DNA of 64,000 bases from Bacillota bacterium. Its GTDB lineage: Bacteria > Bacillota > Clostridia > Saccharofermentanales > Saccharofermentanaceae. A model generated the notes under the pieces. That model was given only the letters and a program-made list of their open reading frames with translations, was not told where the DNA came from and did no database searches. A program made the position numbers and the translations under genes. Positions 43,659-54,000 of the stretch are shown one piece after another. Within the stretch, counting starts at the first letter, position 1. Each line of letters starts with the position of its first letter. The DNA is taken from the NCBI GenBank assembly GCA_023397475.1, contig JAEWUD010000015.1:1-64000 (forward strand), read 5' to 3'.

Positions 43659-44162
43659 TATGGGCGAAATGGCGGGTCGGGGCCGGTTTCGCCCATAAAG
43701 TGGAGGCTGTGAACTTGCGGCAGGAAGACTGAGTCTGGGCGAAATGGATGGTTTGGGGCGATTTCGCCCATAAAGTGGAGGGCGTGGGCTCGATGCGGGA
43801 AGGCTGAGTATGGGCGAAATGGCGAGTCGGGGGCGGTTTCGCCCATAAAGTGCAGAGCGGGAGTCTGGGCGAAATCGGGGGATGTGGGTCTTTTCGCCCA
43901 TAAAGTTAGGATTGAGGTCGCGCGGCGGGAGGGCTGAGTCTGGGCGAAATGGCAAGTCGGGGGCGGTTTCGCCCATAAAGTGGAGAAGAGGAGTATGGGC
44001 GAAATCGGGGCATGTGGGTCTTTTCGCCCAGAAACCTAGAGATTGAGACGAGCGGTAGGAAGGCTGAGTCTGGGCGAAATGGCAAGTCGGGGGCGGTTTC
44101 GCCCATAAAGTGCAGAGCGGAAGTCTGGGCGAAATCGAGGGATAAATGTCTTTTCGCCCATA
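43659..44162. repeat. palindromic repeat array, family 1 (eight units)
   Basis: Eight 39-bp units start at 43659, 43734, 43809, 43864, 43939, 43994, 44069 and 44124, giving periods 75, 75, 55, 75, 55, 75, 55. Each has T(A/C)TGGGCGAAA, exactly 17 bases and TTTCGCCCATA (one ends CAGA). From the third unit on, interiors alternate between type A (TGGCAAGTCGGGGGCGG) and type B (TCGGGGGATGTGGGTCT), forming a 130-bp higher-order repeat. After each unit comes AAAGT or a close variant. No gene explains the array; peptides read through it are by-products of the palindrome. Confidence 0.97.
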
Positions 44163-44292
44163 GCTGACGGCCTAACAAACTATTTGAAGTGCTAGGCGGC
44201 ATTGGAGAACCGGCGCAGAGGTCGGAAACTCGAGAACACCGCTCATCCCCATAACGTTTTCGAAAATTCTCGAAATATAATATCACGTCTTC

Positions 44293-44320
44293 TTGACATC
44301 GAACACCGATGCGTTATGAT
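44293..44320 (+). promoter_or_regulatory. promoter of the gene at 44371
   Basis: A perfect TTGACA (44293-44298) is followed after 16 bases by TATGAT (44315-44320). Start of transcription would be near 44327, 44 bases before the ATG. Confidence 0.75.
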
Positions 44321-44370
44321 TATGCGTAAAACGATTCATTTCAAGGCCGCGCGCCGCTAAGGAGAACAAT

Positions 44371-45147
44371 ATGAATATGGCGACACTAAATAAGATCTAT
44401 CAGGCCCTCCGCCTTGTTCCGTTCCTCATTATGTTCATCGGAATAGGACTTTTGGCTACGAACATCATCGAGCCCAACATAATGCTTGTGTCGATCATTA
44501 TTGGCATCGTCGTGATCTTGCAGTTTGCAATGACCATCATAAAGTTTATTCTGTCTCGTGCCGGCTTTTCTACCTCTCGAAAAGGACGTGGCGCGAATCC
44601 CGGATCTCCCAGCGGTGGGTCGACCGGAGTCAATCCCGGCTTCGGTTCGAGCACTTCCTTTACCTCCTCGGCTGTCTTTGGTGGTACGCCGGAAAACCCG
44701 GTCAATGAGACTCTCGTTTCGCCCTCTTCTGCGGATTATCCGACAGCAGAATCTCCGATCGACTCTGCTTCCGGCACCGCACCGATTTCTACCCCCATTT
44801 ACGCTACCGGAGCCCCAATCGTTTCCGCGCCGACTTCGGACCCTTCACAATACTACGATCAGGCGGTCCGCGACCTTCTCTTGATTGAGAATGTTTTTGC
44901 GATCGACGGAACCGGAACGGTTGTGTCCGGCACGCTTCTTCGAGCCTTGGGTGACGGGGATCGGATTCTTGTTAAGACAGCCAAGGGAAATGTCTATGAC
45001 TCGCAAGTTTCCGGATTACAGATCTGGCGTGACGGCGAGTTGAAAACAACGACGCGCGCGATTATGGAGGACGTGGTGTCCTTCCGACTGGAAAATATTG
45101 ACGCCAGCCGCATTGCCGCCGGGGATAAGGTCTGCTCCATCGGCTAA
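44371..45147 (+). CDS. membrane protein with C-terminal EF-Tu domain 2-like beta-barrel
   Basis: The 258-residue protein has two transmembrane helices (about 15-33 and 38-63), a Gly/Ser/Pro/Thr-rich linker of about 100 residues and a C-terminal domain (about 172-258) reading IENVFAIDGTGTVVSGTLLRALGDGDRILV ... RLENIDASRIAAGDKVCSIG. That matches the order of strands in domain 2 of translation GTPases (IxxxFxIxGxGTVVxGxVxxG ... LRGIxxxDIxxGxVL), here without any GTPase. Function unknown; a surface-exposed or cytoplasmic binding barrel on a flexible tether is all that can be said. ATG follows AAGGAG. Confidence 0.8.
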   Translation: MNMATLNKIYQALRLVPFLIMFIGIGLLATNIIEPNIMLVSIIIGIVVILQFAMTIIKFILSRAGFSTSRKGRGANPGSPSGGSTGVNPGFGSSTSFTSSAVFGGTPENPVNETLVSPSSADYPTAESPIDSASGTAPISTPIYATGAPIVSAPTSDPSQYYDQAVRDLLLIENVFAIDGTGTVVSGTLLRALGDGDRILVKTAKGNVYDSQVSGLQIWRDGELKTTTRAIMEDVVSFRLENIDASRIAAGDKVCSIG

Positions 45148-45282
45148 GGTCAAACTTCTTTCAACTTCGTCGCCCTTCAACTGAGGAAGAACAGGATATG
45201 ATTCGCAAGATACTTATATTGCTTTGCGCGATCCCATCTCATCTTCCCGCCTGATACCCTAAATATACCTACGCCACAAACC

Positions 45283-47091
45283 TTACGCGAACTGACTCTC
45301 GTAGAGATCGTAATAGAATCCCCGGGCCGCCAGGAGCTCCTGATGCGTCCCCTGCTCGATCACGCGACCGTGTCGCATCACCAGAATATGATCCGATGTC
45401 TTGATCGTCGACAGACGGTGCGCGATCACAAAACTCGTACGGCCCTTCATCAACAACGCAAAGGCATCTTGAATCCGCTGTTCCGTCAGGGAGTCTACCG
45501 AACTCGTGGCCTCATCCAGAATCAGCATCGCCGGATCGGCGACGAGTGCCCTTGCGATCGTAAGAAGTTGGCGCTGCCCCGCGGACAACGTCCCGCCGGT
45601 CTCGCCGATCACCGTATCATACCCCTGCGACAGGCGTTTGATAAATCCGTGCGCATGAACGGCCTTCGCCGCGGCGATGACCTCCTCATCGGTAGCATCC
45701 GGACGCCCGTATCGCAGATTATCCCGCACCGTCCCCGTGAACAACCACGTCTCCTGCAGAACCATCCCGAAAGACCTACGCAGGCTCGCGCGAGTAATCT
45801 GACGCGTATCATGCCCGTCGACCCGTATTACTCCGGCATCAGGATCGTAGAAACGCATCAACAGGTTGATCATCGTCGTCTTTCCCGCGCCGGTGGGACC
45901 GACGATCGCGATCCGCTGACCGGGCGAGACGCGAAGCGAGAAATCTTCGATCAGCGGACGGTCCTTCTCATACGCGAAAAACACCCCGTCAAATTCGACC
46001 TCTCCCCTCACGTCTTCCGGCACGAGATCCGTCGCATCCACCGGATCCTCGATCTCCTTTGTCTCATCAATCAGCGCGAAAACCCGCTCGGCCGAGGCAA
46101 ACGCCGCCATGACCTGTGACGTGATGTTCGTGATATCGTTGAGCGGCCGGGAGAAGGACGTCCAGTAGGAGAGGAATCCCGCAATGCTGCCGATCGACAA
46201 TCCGCCGGCAATCCATCCGAATACCCCGATCAGGATAAACGCCCCATGATTGACAAAACGCGTCGTCGGATTCGGCAAAGACGACACAAACTGCGCACGT
46301 CGCCCGACCTTCTTAAGACGCTGATTAATCTTCTCAAAATTCTCCTGCTCCGCAGCCTCGCGGCCGAATGCCTTGACCTCCCGCTGACCTCCGAAAACTT
46401 CCTCGACCAGACCGTCGAGCTCACCGATATAAGCCTGCTGTTTCTGGAAGAATTTTCCCGTGACTTTGACCATAAAGGTCGCGATCAGGAAGGTAAGAAA
46501 CGCCGCCGGAAGAACGATCAGGGTCATCCGCGCACTCATTACGAGCATGAAGATCATCGTGCCGATCATCGTGGCAATACCGGTCACTAGTTGCACCAGT
46601 CCTTGCAGAAGCCCGTCCGATATCGCGTCGACATCGTTGACAAACCGCGACAGAATGTCGCCGTGCGACGTGTGATCGTAGAAGGACAGCGGCAAACGCG
46701 ACATCCGCGAGAATCCCTCGTCGCGAATCTCCGCCGCGGTTTTGGCTGCGACGATTCCGGACAGGTAATTCACGAGTCGCGCGAATCCGGCGGAAACCGC
46801 GTACATCAACAGCAAAGTAATAATCACGGCGGCAATCGTTGCGATGTCCACCTGACCCGGCCCGATCATCGCATCAATCGCACGGCTCATCAGAAACGGC
46901 GCCGTGACCTCAATCGCGCATCCGATGGTCGCGATCGCAATGACGGCGGCAAGATATTTTCGCTGGCGGCCGGCATACGACAATATCCGCTCGAAAACCT
47001 TGCCCGAGGGCCGGATCTTCTTCTGACCGAGGCGTTTGGCATCCGGGTGCAAATTGTTCATCCCGGGAAGAATGGAAGAAGCTTGTCCCAT
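45283..47091 (-). CDS. ABC exporter half-transporter (second subunit)
   Basis: The 602-residue MsbA/LmrA-type protein has six N-terminal helices, Walker A GPTGAGKT, Q-loop, signature LSAGQRQLL, Walker B MLILDEATSSVD and His-loop VIAHRLST. Its signature motif starts LSAGQ and the catalytic Glu is present, so this is the consensus half of a heterodimer. The ATG shares one base with the upstream stop (TAATG). Drug, lipid or peptide export is likely; substrate unknown. Confidence 0.94.
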   Translation of the reverse strand: MGQASSILPGMNNLHPDAKRLGQKKIRPSGKVFERILSYAGRQRKYLAAVIAIATIGCAIEVTAPFLMSRAIDAMIGPGQVDIATIAAVIITLLLMYAVSAGFARLVNYLSGIVAAKTAAEIRDEGFSRMSRLPLSFYDHTSHGDILSRFVNDVDAISDGLLQGLVQLVTGIATMIGTMIFMLVMSARMTLIVLPAAFLTFLIATFMVKVTGKFFQKQQAYIGELDGLVEEVFGGQREVKAFGREAAEQENFEKINQRLKKVGRRAQFVSSLPNPTTRFVNHGAFILIGVFGWIAGGLSIGSIAGFLSYWTSFSRPLNDITNITSQVMAAFASAERVFALIDETKEIEDPVDATDLVPEDVRGEVEFDGVFFAYEKDRPLIEDFSLRVSPGQRIAIVGPTGAGKTTMINLLMRFYDPDAGVIRVDGHDTRQITRASLRRSFGMVLQETWLFTGTVRDNLRYGRPDATDEEVIAAAKAVHAHGFIKRLSQGYDTVIGETGGTLSAGQRQLLTIARALVADPAMLILDEATSSVDSLTEQRIQDAFALLMKGRTSFVIAHRLSTIKTSDHILVMRHGRVIEQGTHQELLAARGFYYDLYESQFA

Positions 47092-48911
47092 TATGCCCTC
47101 ACCTCCTCTTCCGCCAATTGCGACAAGGCGATCGACCGGTAGGTCGGACACGTTCGAAGAAGCTCCGAATGCGATCCAAGGCCAACCTGTTGGCCGTCGT
47201 CCAGAACAAGAATTGTATCCGCGTTCCGCAATGCCGCGATGCGTTGCGAGACGATCATCATCGTCATCCCCGTCTCGCGGCTGAGTTCCGCGAGAGATTT
47301 ACGGAGTTTGGCCTCCGTCGTGTAGTCGAGAGCGGACGATGCGTCGTCAAGAAGTAAGATACGAGGACGTCGCACGAGAGCACGGGCGATCGACAGCCTC
47401 TGCTTCTGACCGCCGGACAGATTCTTTGCTCCGCGAACCACATGAGTCAGAAGCTTCTCCGGCATCCGCTCCACAAACGCGTCAGCCTGCGCCGCTTGCA
47501 ACGCCTGCCAGAGTTCCTGCTCCGTCGCATCCGCCTTGCCCCAGCGCAGATTGTCCGCGACGGTCCCGGTGAAGATCACGGGCTCCTGAAAAACCGCGCC
47601 GATCATCCCGCGCAATTCATCATGAGGAATCGAGCCGATCTCGCGACCAAACACGTGGATCCGGCCTTCTCTGGCCGTATAGAAACCCTCCAGCAAAGAG
47701 AGAATCGTTGATTTGCCCGAACCCGTGCCGCCGATGATGCCGAGCACTCCGCCCCGGGCAACCGAGAAAGAGATTCCGGAGAGTGCGTCCTTCTCACGGT
47801 CACCGCCGCCCGAATCCGAATAGGAGAACATCACATCGCGAAAAGCTACCGCCACACCCTCGTCAACCCCATTCGCCGATTCCTCAGAATCCGTGCGGAG
47901 CTTATCGAGAGAAGGCGAAGAAGACGCTTCATCGACACGAAGGGCGTCTGCCAATTCCGACGCCGGGTCCTCCGGTGTCGACAAGACCTCGTCGACTCGC
48001 GTATAAGACGCGGCCGTCCGCGTAAAAATAACGACCAGATGCGCGACCGCGATCAGTGCGTTCAGAATCTGGGCCATGTAATTAATAAATGCGATGATTG
48101 TTCCCGTCTGCAGGTCTCCGGCGTTCACGCGCCCAGCGCCAAACCATAGGATCGCGGCGACCGACAGATTCATGATCAGCATCGTCAGCGGATTCATCAG
48201 CGACGAGACACGCATCACGCGAATCACACTGTCACTGTGCCGTAGCACCGCCTCGCGAAAACGTCCGCGTTCCGCATCGCCCCGTGCGAATGCCCGGATC
48301 ACCCGAACGCCCGAACAGTTCTCGCGCACAAGCCCGCCGACCCCGTCCAGGCGCTTCTGCACCTCGCCGTAGAGGGGATACGCGGCCTTCATGACCGCGA
48401 CCATAACCAGAATAAACAGAGCGACGGCAACCACCACGATCACGGCGAGCGGCACATCCAGAAGCATCGCCGCGACGATGCATCCGATGCTGACAAACGG
48501 CGCGCGCACGAGAAGGCGTATCGTCATCGCGACCGCAACCTGTAACTGGTTAATATCATTCGTCATTCGCGTCGTCAGCGTATCCGTCCCGAAGCGATCA
48601 AAGGTCGCCTGCGAGAATCGGTTCACATGGGAAAACATCGCGCTTCGCACCCGCGTGCCAAAACCCTGCGACGCGACCGCAGCCAGATACTGGCAAATCA
48701 GGGCGCTAATAAGTCCGACGACAATCGTCAGCAGCATCCGAAGCCCCGTCTGATAAATCACATCCGTATTGCCAAGCGCGACGCCCTGATCGATGATGAT
48801 CGCCATCTGCACCGGCAGCGTCAGCTCCAGAATCGCTTCAATCAACTTGAACAGCGGCCCGACGACAAACTGCGCCTTATACGGTTTGAGAAACGGAACG
48901 AAATTCTTCAT
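47091..48911 (-). CDS. ABC exporter half-transporter (first subunit)
   Basis: The 606-residue partner has six helices and a nucleotide-binding domain with Walker A GGTGSGKS, signature LSGGQKQRL and Walker B ILLLDDASSALD. The catalytic Glu after Walker B is replaced by Asp and the His-loop reads VSQR (Gln for His), so one of the two ATP sites is degenerate, as in TM287/288-like heterodimers. A Ser/Asp/Glu-rich insertion of about 55 residues sits before the NBD. ATG 48911 lies 9 bases after GGAGA. Confidence 0.94.
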   Translation of the reverse strand: MKNFVPFLKPYKAQFVVGPLFKLIEAILELTLPVQMAIIIDQGVALGNTDVIYQTGLRMLLTIVVGLISALICQYLAAVASQGFGTRVRSAMFSHVNRFSQATFDRFGTDTLTTRMTNDINQLQVAVAMTIRLLVRAPFVSIGCIVAAMLLDVPLAVIVVVAVALFILVMVAVMKAAYPLYGEVQKRLDGVGGLVRENCSGVRVIRAFARGDAERGRFREAVLRHSDSVIRVMRVSSLMNPLTMLIMNLSVAAILWFGAGRVNAGDLQTGTIIAFINYMAQILNALIAVAHLVVIFTRTAASYTRVDEVLSTPEDPASELADALRVDEASSSPSLDKLRTDSEESANGVDEGVAVAFRDVMFSYSDSGGGDREKDALSGISFSVARGGVLGIIGGTGSGKSTILSLLEGFYTAREGRIHVFGREIGSIPHDELRGMIGAVFQEPVIFTGTVADNLRWGKADATEQELWQALQAAQADAFVERMPEKLLTHVVRGAKNLSGGQKQRLSIARALVRRPRILLLDDASSALDYTTEAKLRKSLAELSRETGMTMMIVSQRIAALRNADTILVLDDGQQVGLGSHSELLRTCPTYRSIALSQLAEEEVRA

Positions 48912-49038
48912 GAATGTCACTCTCCAACGGTCTTCTCGCGAAAAAGGGACGCAAGCATATCGCCTGCATCCCTCTTATCCTATCATCGGAGCGGTTCTCC
49001 CGCAACGCGGGGACATTTCTGACGAGGTAAGCGTCAGA

Positions 49039-49896
49039 TTACCATGGGTAATTGGCCGGGGTGGTGCCGGGGAACCGGACACTGGAATTGAATTGCCAAA
49101 TCCATTCACTTGTACTCGGATTCCAAATCCAAAACTGACCACTATTATCTAGCTCGTAATAAATCTTCTGGTCTTCGTTAACTCCCCATATTTGAGTTCC
49201 ATCTTTGAACTTTGGTTGCTGGGCTGGATCCTCATACCACTCCGTTGCCTTCGTCTCAACTGGTGTTGGTGTTGGTTTCGGTGTCGGTGTTGGCGTAGGT
49301 GCTTTCGTGGTTTGAGTTGTGGTGCTTTGGGTCGAAGCTTGCGTCGTCGTCTGCGTTGTGGTTTGTGTGGTTGTCTGGGTTGTCGATTGGGTCGTCTGCG
49401 ACGGCGTCGTTGCCTTCGTTGTCGTGCTGGTTGTCGCCGCACTCGTCGTCGATGAGGTAGCAACCATCGTCTCGTCAGATACAGATTCAAGTAGCACAAA
49501 CAAGACGTACTCTCCCGAATCCAGAAGCGCATATTGAAGTTCCGGTACGCCGACCTTCGCCACGACCGTTACCTGCTCGCCCTCCGCGAGTCTTCGAACG
49601 ACGGTAAGCCGCTGTTCGTTCTGCCAGATGTTCGCACGGAACAGAGTCCTGTAAATGCTAGGTGCCGGCAGATCTTCGCGGATCGAGATATCGATTGGAA
49701 AGACTGGTGCCTGGATCGACGGCATCGTCTCTCCAAGGACCTCTGTCGCGGTGGTTGTCGTTGTTGCAATTGTCTCCACGGTTGTGACTCCGCCTTCAGT
49801 CGGGACGGTTGTCTCCTGTCCTCCGTTCGGATTACAGCCGGATAGGATCGCTGCTGTTATGGCGATAAGGATGAAACTATGGATTTTCTTGTACAT
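49039..49896 (-). CDS. lipoprotein with Thr/Gln-rich linker (paralogue 2)
   Basis: This 285-residue lipoprotein (lipobox ILSGC) has a Thr-rich N-terminal linker, a domain of about 80 residues (FPIDISIREDLPAPSIYRTLFRANIW...), a long TTTQ/TPTPKP-type linker and a WW-like tail with WIWNPSTSEWIWQ. It is a close paralogue of the next gene, including its ribosome site. The central domain may be SH3-like but I do not assign it. Likely cell-surface anchored. Confidence 0.8.
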   Translation of the reverse strand: MYKKIHSFILIAITAAILSGCNPNGGQETTVPTEGGVTTVETIATTTTTATEVLGETMPSIQAPVFPIDISIREDLPAPSIYRTLFRANIWQNEQRLTVVRRLAEGEQVTVVAKVGVPELQYALLDSGEYVLFVLLESVSDETMVATSSTTSAATTSTTTKATTPSQTTQSTTQTTTQTTTQTTTQASTQSTTTQTTKAPTPTPTPKPTPTPVETKATEWYEDPAQQPKFKDGTQIWGVNEDQKIYYELDNSGQFWIWNPSTSEWIWQFNSSVRFPGTTPANYPW

Positions 49897-49984
49897 GATT
49901 GGTTCTCCTGACATGTGTGGATTTATATTAATTGCTCACTGTTCCGAAACATGCTCCCACAAATCAAGTAACAAAGCATTCGCA

Positions 49985-50878
49985 TTACGCAGGCTTATCC
50001 TCCGGCCAGGGATAGTTATCAGGCCAGCTTCCTGGGAAGCGAACATCTCGATTCTCATCCCACATCCATTCAGATGTATTAGGATTCCAGGCCCATGTTT
50101 TGCCATTATTGTCAACTTCGTAGTACGTGTGGTTTTCAACATCTATAAAGAAATAATCCATACCGTTCTTTGATTTTGGTTGTAAGTCCGGATTCTCATA
50201 CCACTCCGTCGACTTCGTCTCGACCGGCGTAGGTGTAGGAATAGGCGTAGGCTTCGGTGTGGGTGTCGGCGCTTTCGTGGTCTGTGTTGTCGTGCTTTGG
50301 GTTGTAGCTTGTGTCGTAGCCTGTGTAGTCGTCTGCGTGGTTGTCTGCGTTGTCGCTTGAGTCGTTTGCGACGGTTTCGGTGTAGATGTCGGAGCCTTTG
50401 TCGTCGTACTTGTACTTGCTGCACTCGACTCCGTGGTGGTCGTTACCGTTGTCTCTCCGGTTACCGGTTCAAGGAGTACGAATAGGACATACTCTCCCGA
50501 ATCAAGAAGCGCATACTGGAGTTCCGGTGCACCGACCTTCGCCACGACCGTTACCTGCTCGCCCTCCGCGAGTCTTCGAACGATGGTAAGCCGCTGTTCC
50601 GTTTCCCAGATGTTCGCACGGAACAATGTCCGGTAAACGGCGGCCGTCGCAAAATCTTCCCTTATGGTTATATCGATGGGAAAGACAAGTCCATTCATGG
50701 ACGGCATCGTCTCTCCAAGGACCTCTGTTGCGGTGGTTTTCGTTGTAGCAACTGTCTCCACGGTTGTGACTCCGCCTTCGGTTGGGACGGTCGTCTCTTG
50801 TCCATCGGCAGGTTTACAGCCGGATAGGATCGCTGCCGTCACGACGATGAGGATGACACTATGGATTTTCTTGTACAT
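49985..50878 (-). CDS. lipoprotein with Thr/Gln-rich linker (paralogue 1)
   Basis: The 297-residue lipoprotein shares the order signal-lipobox ILSGC, conserved domain (FRANIWETEQRLTIVRRLAEGEQVTVVAKVGAPELQYALLDSGEYVLFVLLE), TTQ/TPKP linker and C-terminal WAWNPNTSEWMW with its neighbour. The tandem duplication covers the 5' region too (both have AAGGAGAACCAATC before ATG). Lies 136 bases after the giant surface-protein gene on the same strand. Confidence 0.8.
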   Translation of the reverse strand: MYKKIHSVILIVVTAAILSGCKPADGQETTVPTEGGVTTVETVATTKTTATEVLGETMPSMNGLVFPIDITIREDFATAAVYRTLFRANIWETEQRLTIVRRLAEGEQVTVVAKVGAPELQYALLDSGEYVLFVLLEPVTGETTVTTTTESSAASTSTTTKAPTSTPKPSQTTQATTQTTTQTTTQATTQATTQSTTTQTTKAPTPTPKPTPIPTPTPVETKSTEWYENPDLQPKSKNGMDYFFIDVENHTYYEVDNNGKTWAWNPNTSEWMWDENRDVRFPGSWPDNYPWPEDKPA

Positions 50879-50901
50879 GATTGGTTCTCCTTCATGACTC
50901 G

Positions 50902-50937
50902 TTTCTCAGCATATATTACACAATGCATACTGAGAAA
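50902..50937. other. inverted repeat between the giant gene and lipoprotein 1
   Basis: TTTCTCAG (50902-50909) and CTGAGAAA (50930-50937) are perfect arms around an AT-rich 20-base loop. On the minus strand a TAATAT box overlaps the loop. It may be an operator/promoter for the lipoprotein pair or a weak terminator of the giant gene. Confidence 0.35.
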
Positions 50938-51014
50938 TCTATCATTTTCGCAGATTTCTTTGACGATTATTTCTGTGCCATATGAGTCATAGTGAACATA
51001 CGACAACTGGATAC

Positions 51015-54000
51015 TTACACTCTTACGCGCTTCGGAGACCTCCGTTTCCTTATTACAAGAAGAACGACAATGAAGGCAAGAAGCAGGATTCCAGCAATGG
51101 ATCCGAAGAACATCGCACGGTTGTTGAAGAAACGAACCCACAGATTTGTCGTAACGAAGAAGTCCCTGATCTCTACCGTCGACTCGTTCCCCGCAGCATC
51201 AACACTGACGATACGAACTTCATGTGCATTGATCGAGTCGCCTTCGATCAGGAATTCGATGCGTCCGCCGTTCGCGATCAGCTTGTCCATACTCTCTCCC
51301 GACCATGACGAGACTTCCTGTCCGTCGAGATAAATCGTCACAGTTGCAAGTTTCAGGTTATCGTTGACGGAGAGCTGCGCGGTTAATGCCTCAACCGCAT
51401 ACGTCAATCCGTTCTCGAGATTCGCTACAACAATGTTGGGCGGTGTCTTGTCAACACCGAAGCTGATCTCTTTATCCTTCGTATCCTGGGTGTTCTCCGC
51501 GATATTGCCCGCTTCGTCTTCCGAATGAATCGAGATACGGTAGATACCGTCATCCTCGAAATTCTTCTTGAAGATCGTGTAGGTGTATTGATACCACTTG
51601 CCTTCGCCACCCGTAATGACAACCTCATAGTCCTCCCCCTCGACCAAGGTTCTCGTCGCGTCGTTTTTGAAGAGTGTGACCTTGATGTTGGAGAGCTTAT
51701 TCGGGTTGGTTTCCGTGACAACGACATCCTCGGGGGTTCGCACGAAGGTTCCCTGAATCTTCGCGATCGACGCACCGAGAACATAGGTTGACCCGAAGCG
51801 ATTTACAGAGAACGTGATGGTCTGCGACGAGCTGTTGCCGGCTTTGTCCGTCAGGTTCGCCGTAAGCGTGTAGATGTCGTCGACCTCCTTCTCCTTCGCG
51901 AAATTCTTGAATGTAAATACGCTGCCATTCTCAATAATGGAGTACGACCCATCCGGGTTCACCGTCTTACGATTAACGCCGGTGAGATTGATCGCAAACA
52001 TAGAAGCGTCGAAGTTCGTATCCGACCCGGTAACGACCGGGTTCACATCGCCTTTGTACGCCGTCTCGTTTACGACGCCGGAAATAACAAGCTCAGGCAA
52101 TGTCGTATCAATGGTGAAGGTTTGTTTCTCGAACTCCGCGGCCAGGTTTCCGGCTTTGTCGGTAACACTGATATCAAAGCTGTAGGTAGCGTCCGCAGAA
52201 TAGTTGATTGTAGCCGTATGACGGTCACCGACAGTCGACCAGCTGCTGACGGACGGCAACGTAACCGTTGTCCCGTCGTCGCTTGCCGTCAGATCAATCT
52301 TCACGCGATCCGGCTGGAAATTATGTTCAACAATTACGATTGTCGCTGTGCGCGCAGCTTTGTAATAGGATGTGTTCAGTGCACTGTTGTTGTCGTACGA
52401 GACACTGACTGTCGGCAAGGTTTTGTCGACGGTAAATTGCTCTCCGGCGATTGTGCTCGCGGCAAAAGTTGCAACGGGGCATGGATTTCCCGCTTCGTCC
52501 GTATAATTGACGCCAAAGGTATAGTCGCCGTCTGTCGCGTACGTAATGGTAGCTGTCCACTTCGTGTTGTCGCGATTTCCGCTGCCGTCCACATGAGCCC
52601 ACGCGCTGATCGCTGGGATTGATCCCTCGGAGTTGGTAATCGCAACGAGCACATCTTTCGGATCGAAATTTCTTTCGGTGACGACGATTGTCGCTGTCCG
52701 GGCCGCTTTAAAGAAGGTTCCGTTGTCCGCGCTGTTGTTGTCGTAGGATATGGTGACTGTGGGGGCCGTCGTATCGATCTTCAGTGTGACCGAACTCTCG
52801 GAACTGTTTCCCGCGTTATCGACGGAGTAAACGACAACTTCGATGTTATTGCTGTTATTCTTCTTGCTGTCGACGGTTATGGAACCGGACCACGTCTTCA
52901 AGAGGTCCTCTTGCGTCGGGTCGGTTGTAGCAAAGGTATAGAGAATCCCGCTTTGCGTCGGGTCGGTACTGCTGACGGCAAGATCGAAGACTTTGTAACT
53001 CACTTCTTTAAGTCCCGAATATGCTCCGTTGACGAGGGGATCTGTGATCTTGATCGAAACACTTGCGTCACCCCGGTAAATATCATTGATCGGTTGTTTC
53101 GGCTCGAGTAAGATATCCGGAGCAAGTGTCTCTGCCAACGGTTTCTTGTCGTCGACAATCAGTCCGTTGGTGCTGATGAATGTGATATTCCCGGCCATGT
53201 CGGTAATTTTCAAGTATACCGTTACCTGCTCATTCGGAAGAAGCTCCAGTCCGGTGAAGCTCGTCCAGGATGTTATCGCGGCAAGCTGTTCTTCACTCCT
53301 TGGCGTTGAAGCGGGGTTCGTAGCGGATGAGGTATCCTTATAGTACTGGACGCTCGCAATCGGAGAAGTGACATCATGCGTCGATCCACTGATCGTGATC
53401 TTCTGATTGGACCAATATCCAAAGAGAAGCGTACGGATCAGTGAGTCCCACGTCGATACACGCCCCTCAGCTGATGTCGCGGTCACAGTACCGGACGGCA
53501 CATTTGTATCGACGGTGAAATCAAACGGTGCCACAGAGTCTTTCGTATTGATCGGCGAGTTGGCGTTCCCCGCCTCATCAGTGTACGCGATGCCCAAAGT
53601 ATAATTGGCATCCTTCAGGAACTGAATGGTCGCCGTGTGAGTCGCAGTATCCGGATCGGTTGGACTCTCGGTCGTTTGCCATCCACTGATGATATAGGGT
53701 GACGCAACCTTGTTGCCAAGAGCATCCACGGCTGTAATGACGATTCCCTGGGTAGCTGCCGAGGCGTCAAAATGGTGCGAACGCTCCGAAATTACAACGG
53801 TAGCTGTACGTGAGGCATCGAAGTAAGAGTTACCTCCGAAGTCTGTATTGTTATCGAACGTCAATTGAATCGCGGGAGAGGTACAGTCAATATCCAGGGA
53901 TACGGATTGCGTTACCTCATTGCCAGCGTTATCTATCGTCCGCACATAGAGAACGACATTACAACTGTTGTTCAATGCTGCCGTAACTACGGTATTTCCG

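Noticed and set aside
43613..44286. Open frames with repeated peptides such as MGE.APD.PFRP across the palindrome array
   Set aside because: They arise on several frames because the array period of 75 is divisible by three and the repeats lack stops; no ribosome site, no conservation of frame across 55-bp steps.
50902..50937. Clear intrinsic terminator for the giant gene
   Set aside because: Stem is only 8 bp with a 20-base loop and no T run; kept as an unspecified inverted repeat.
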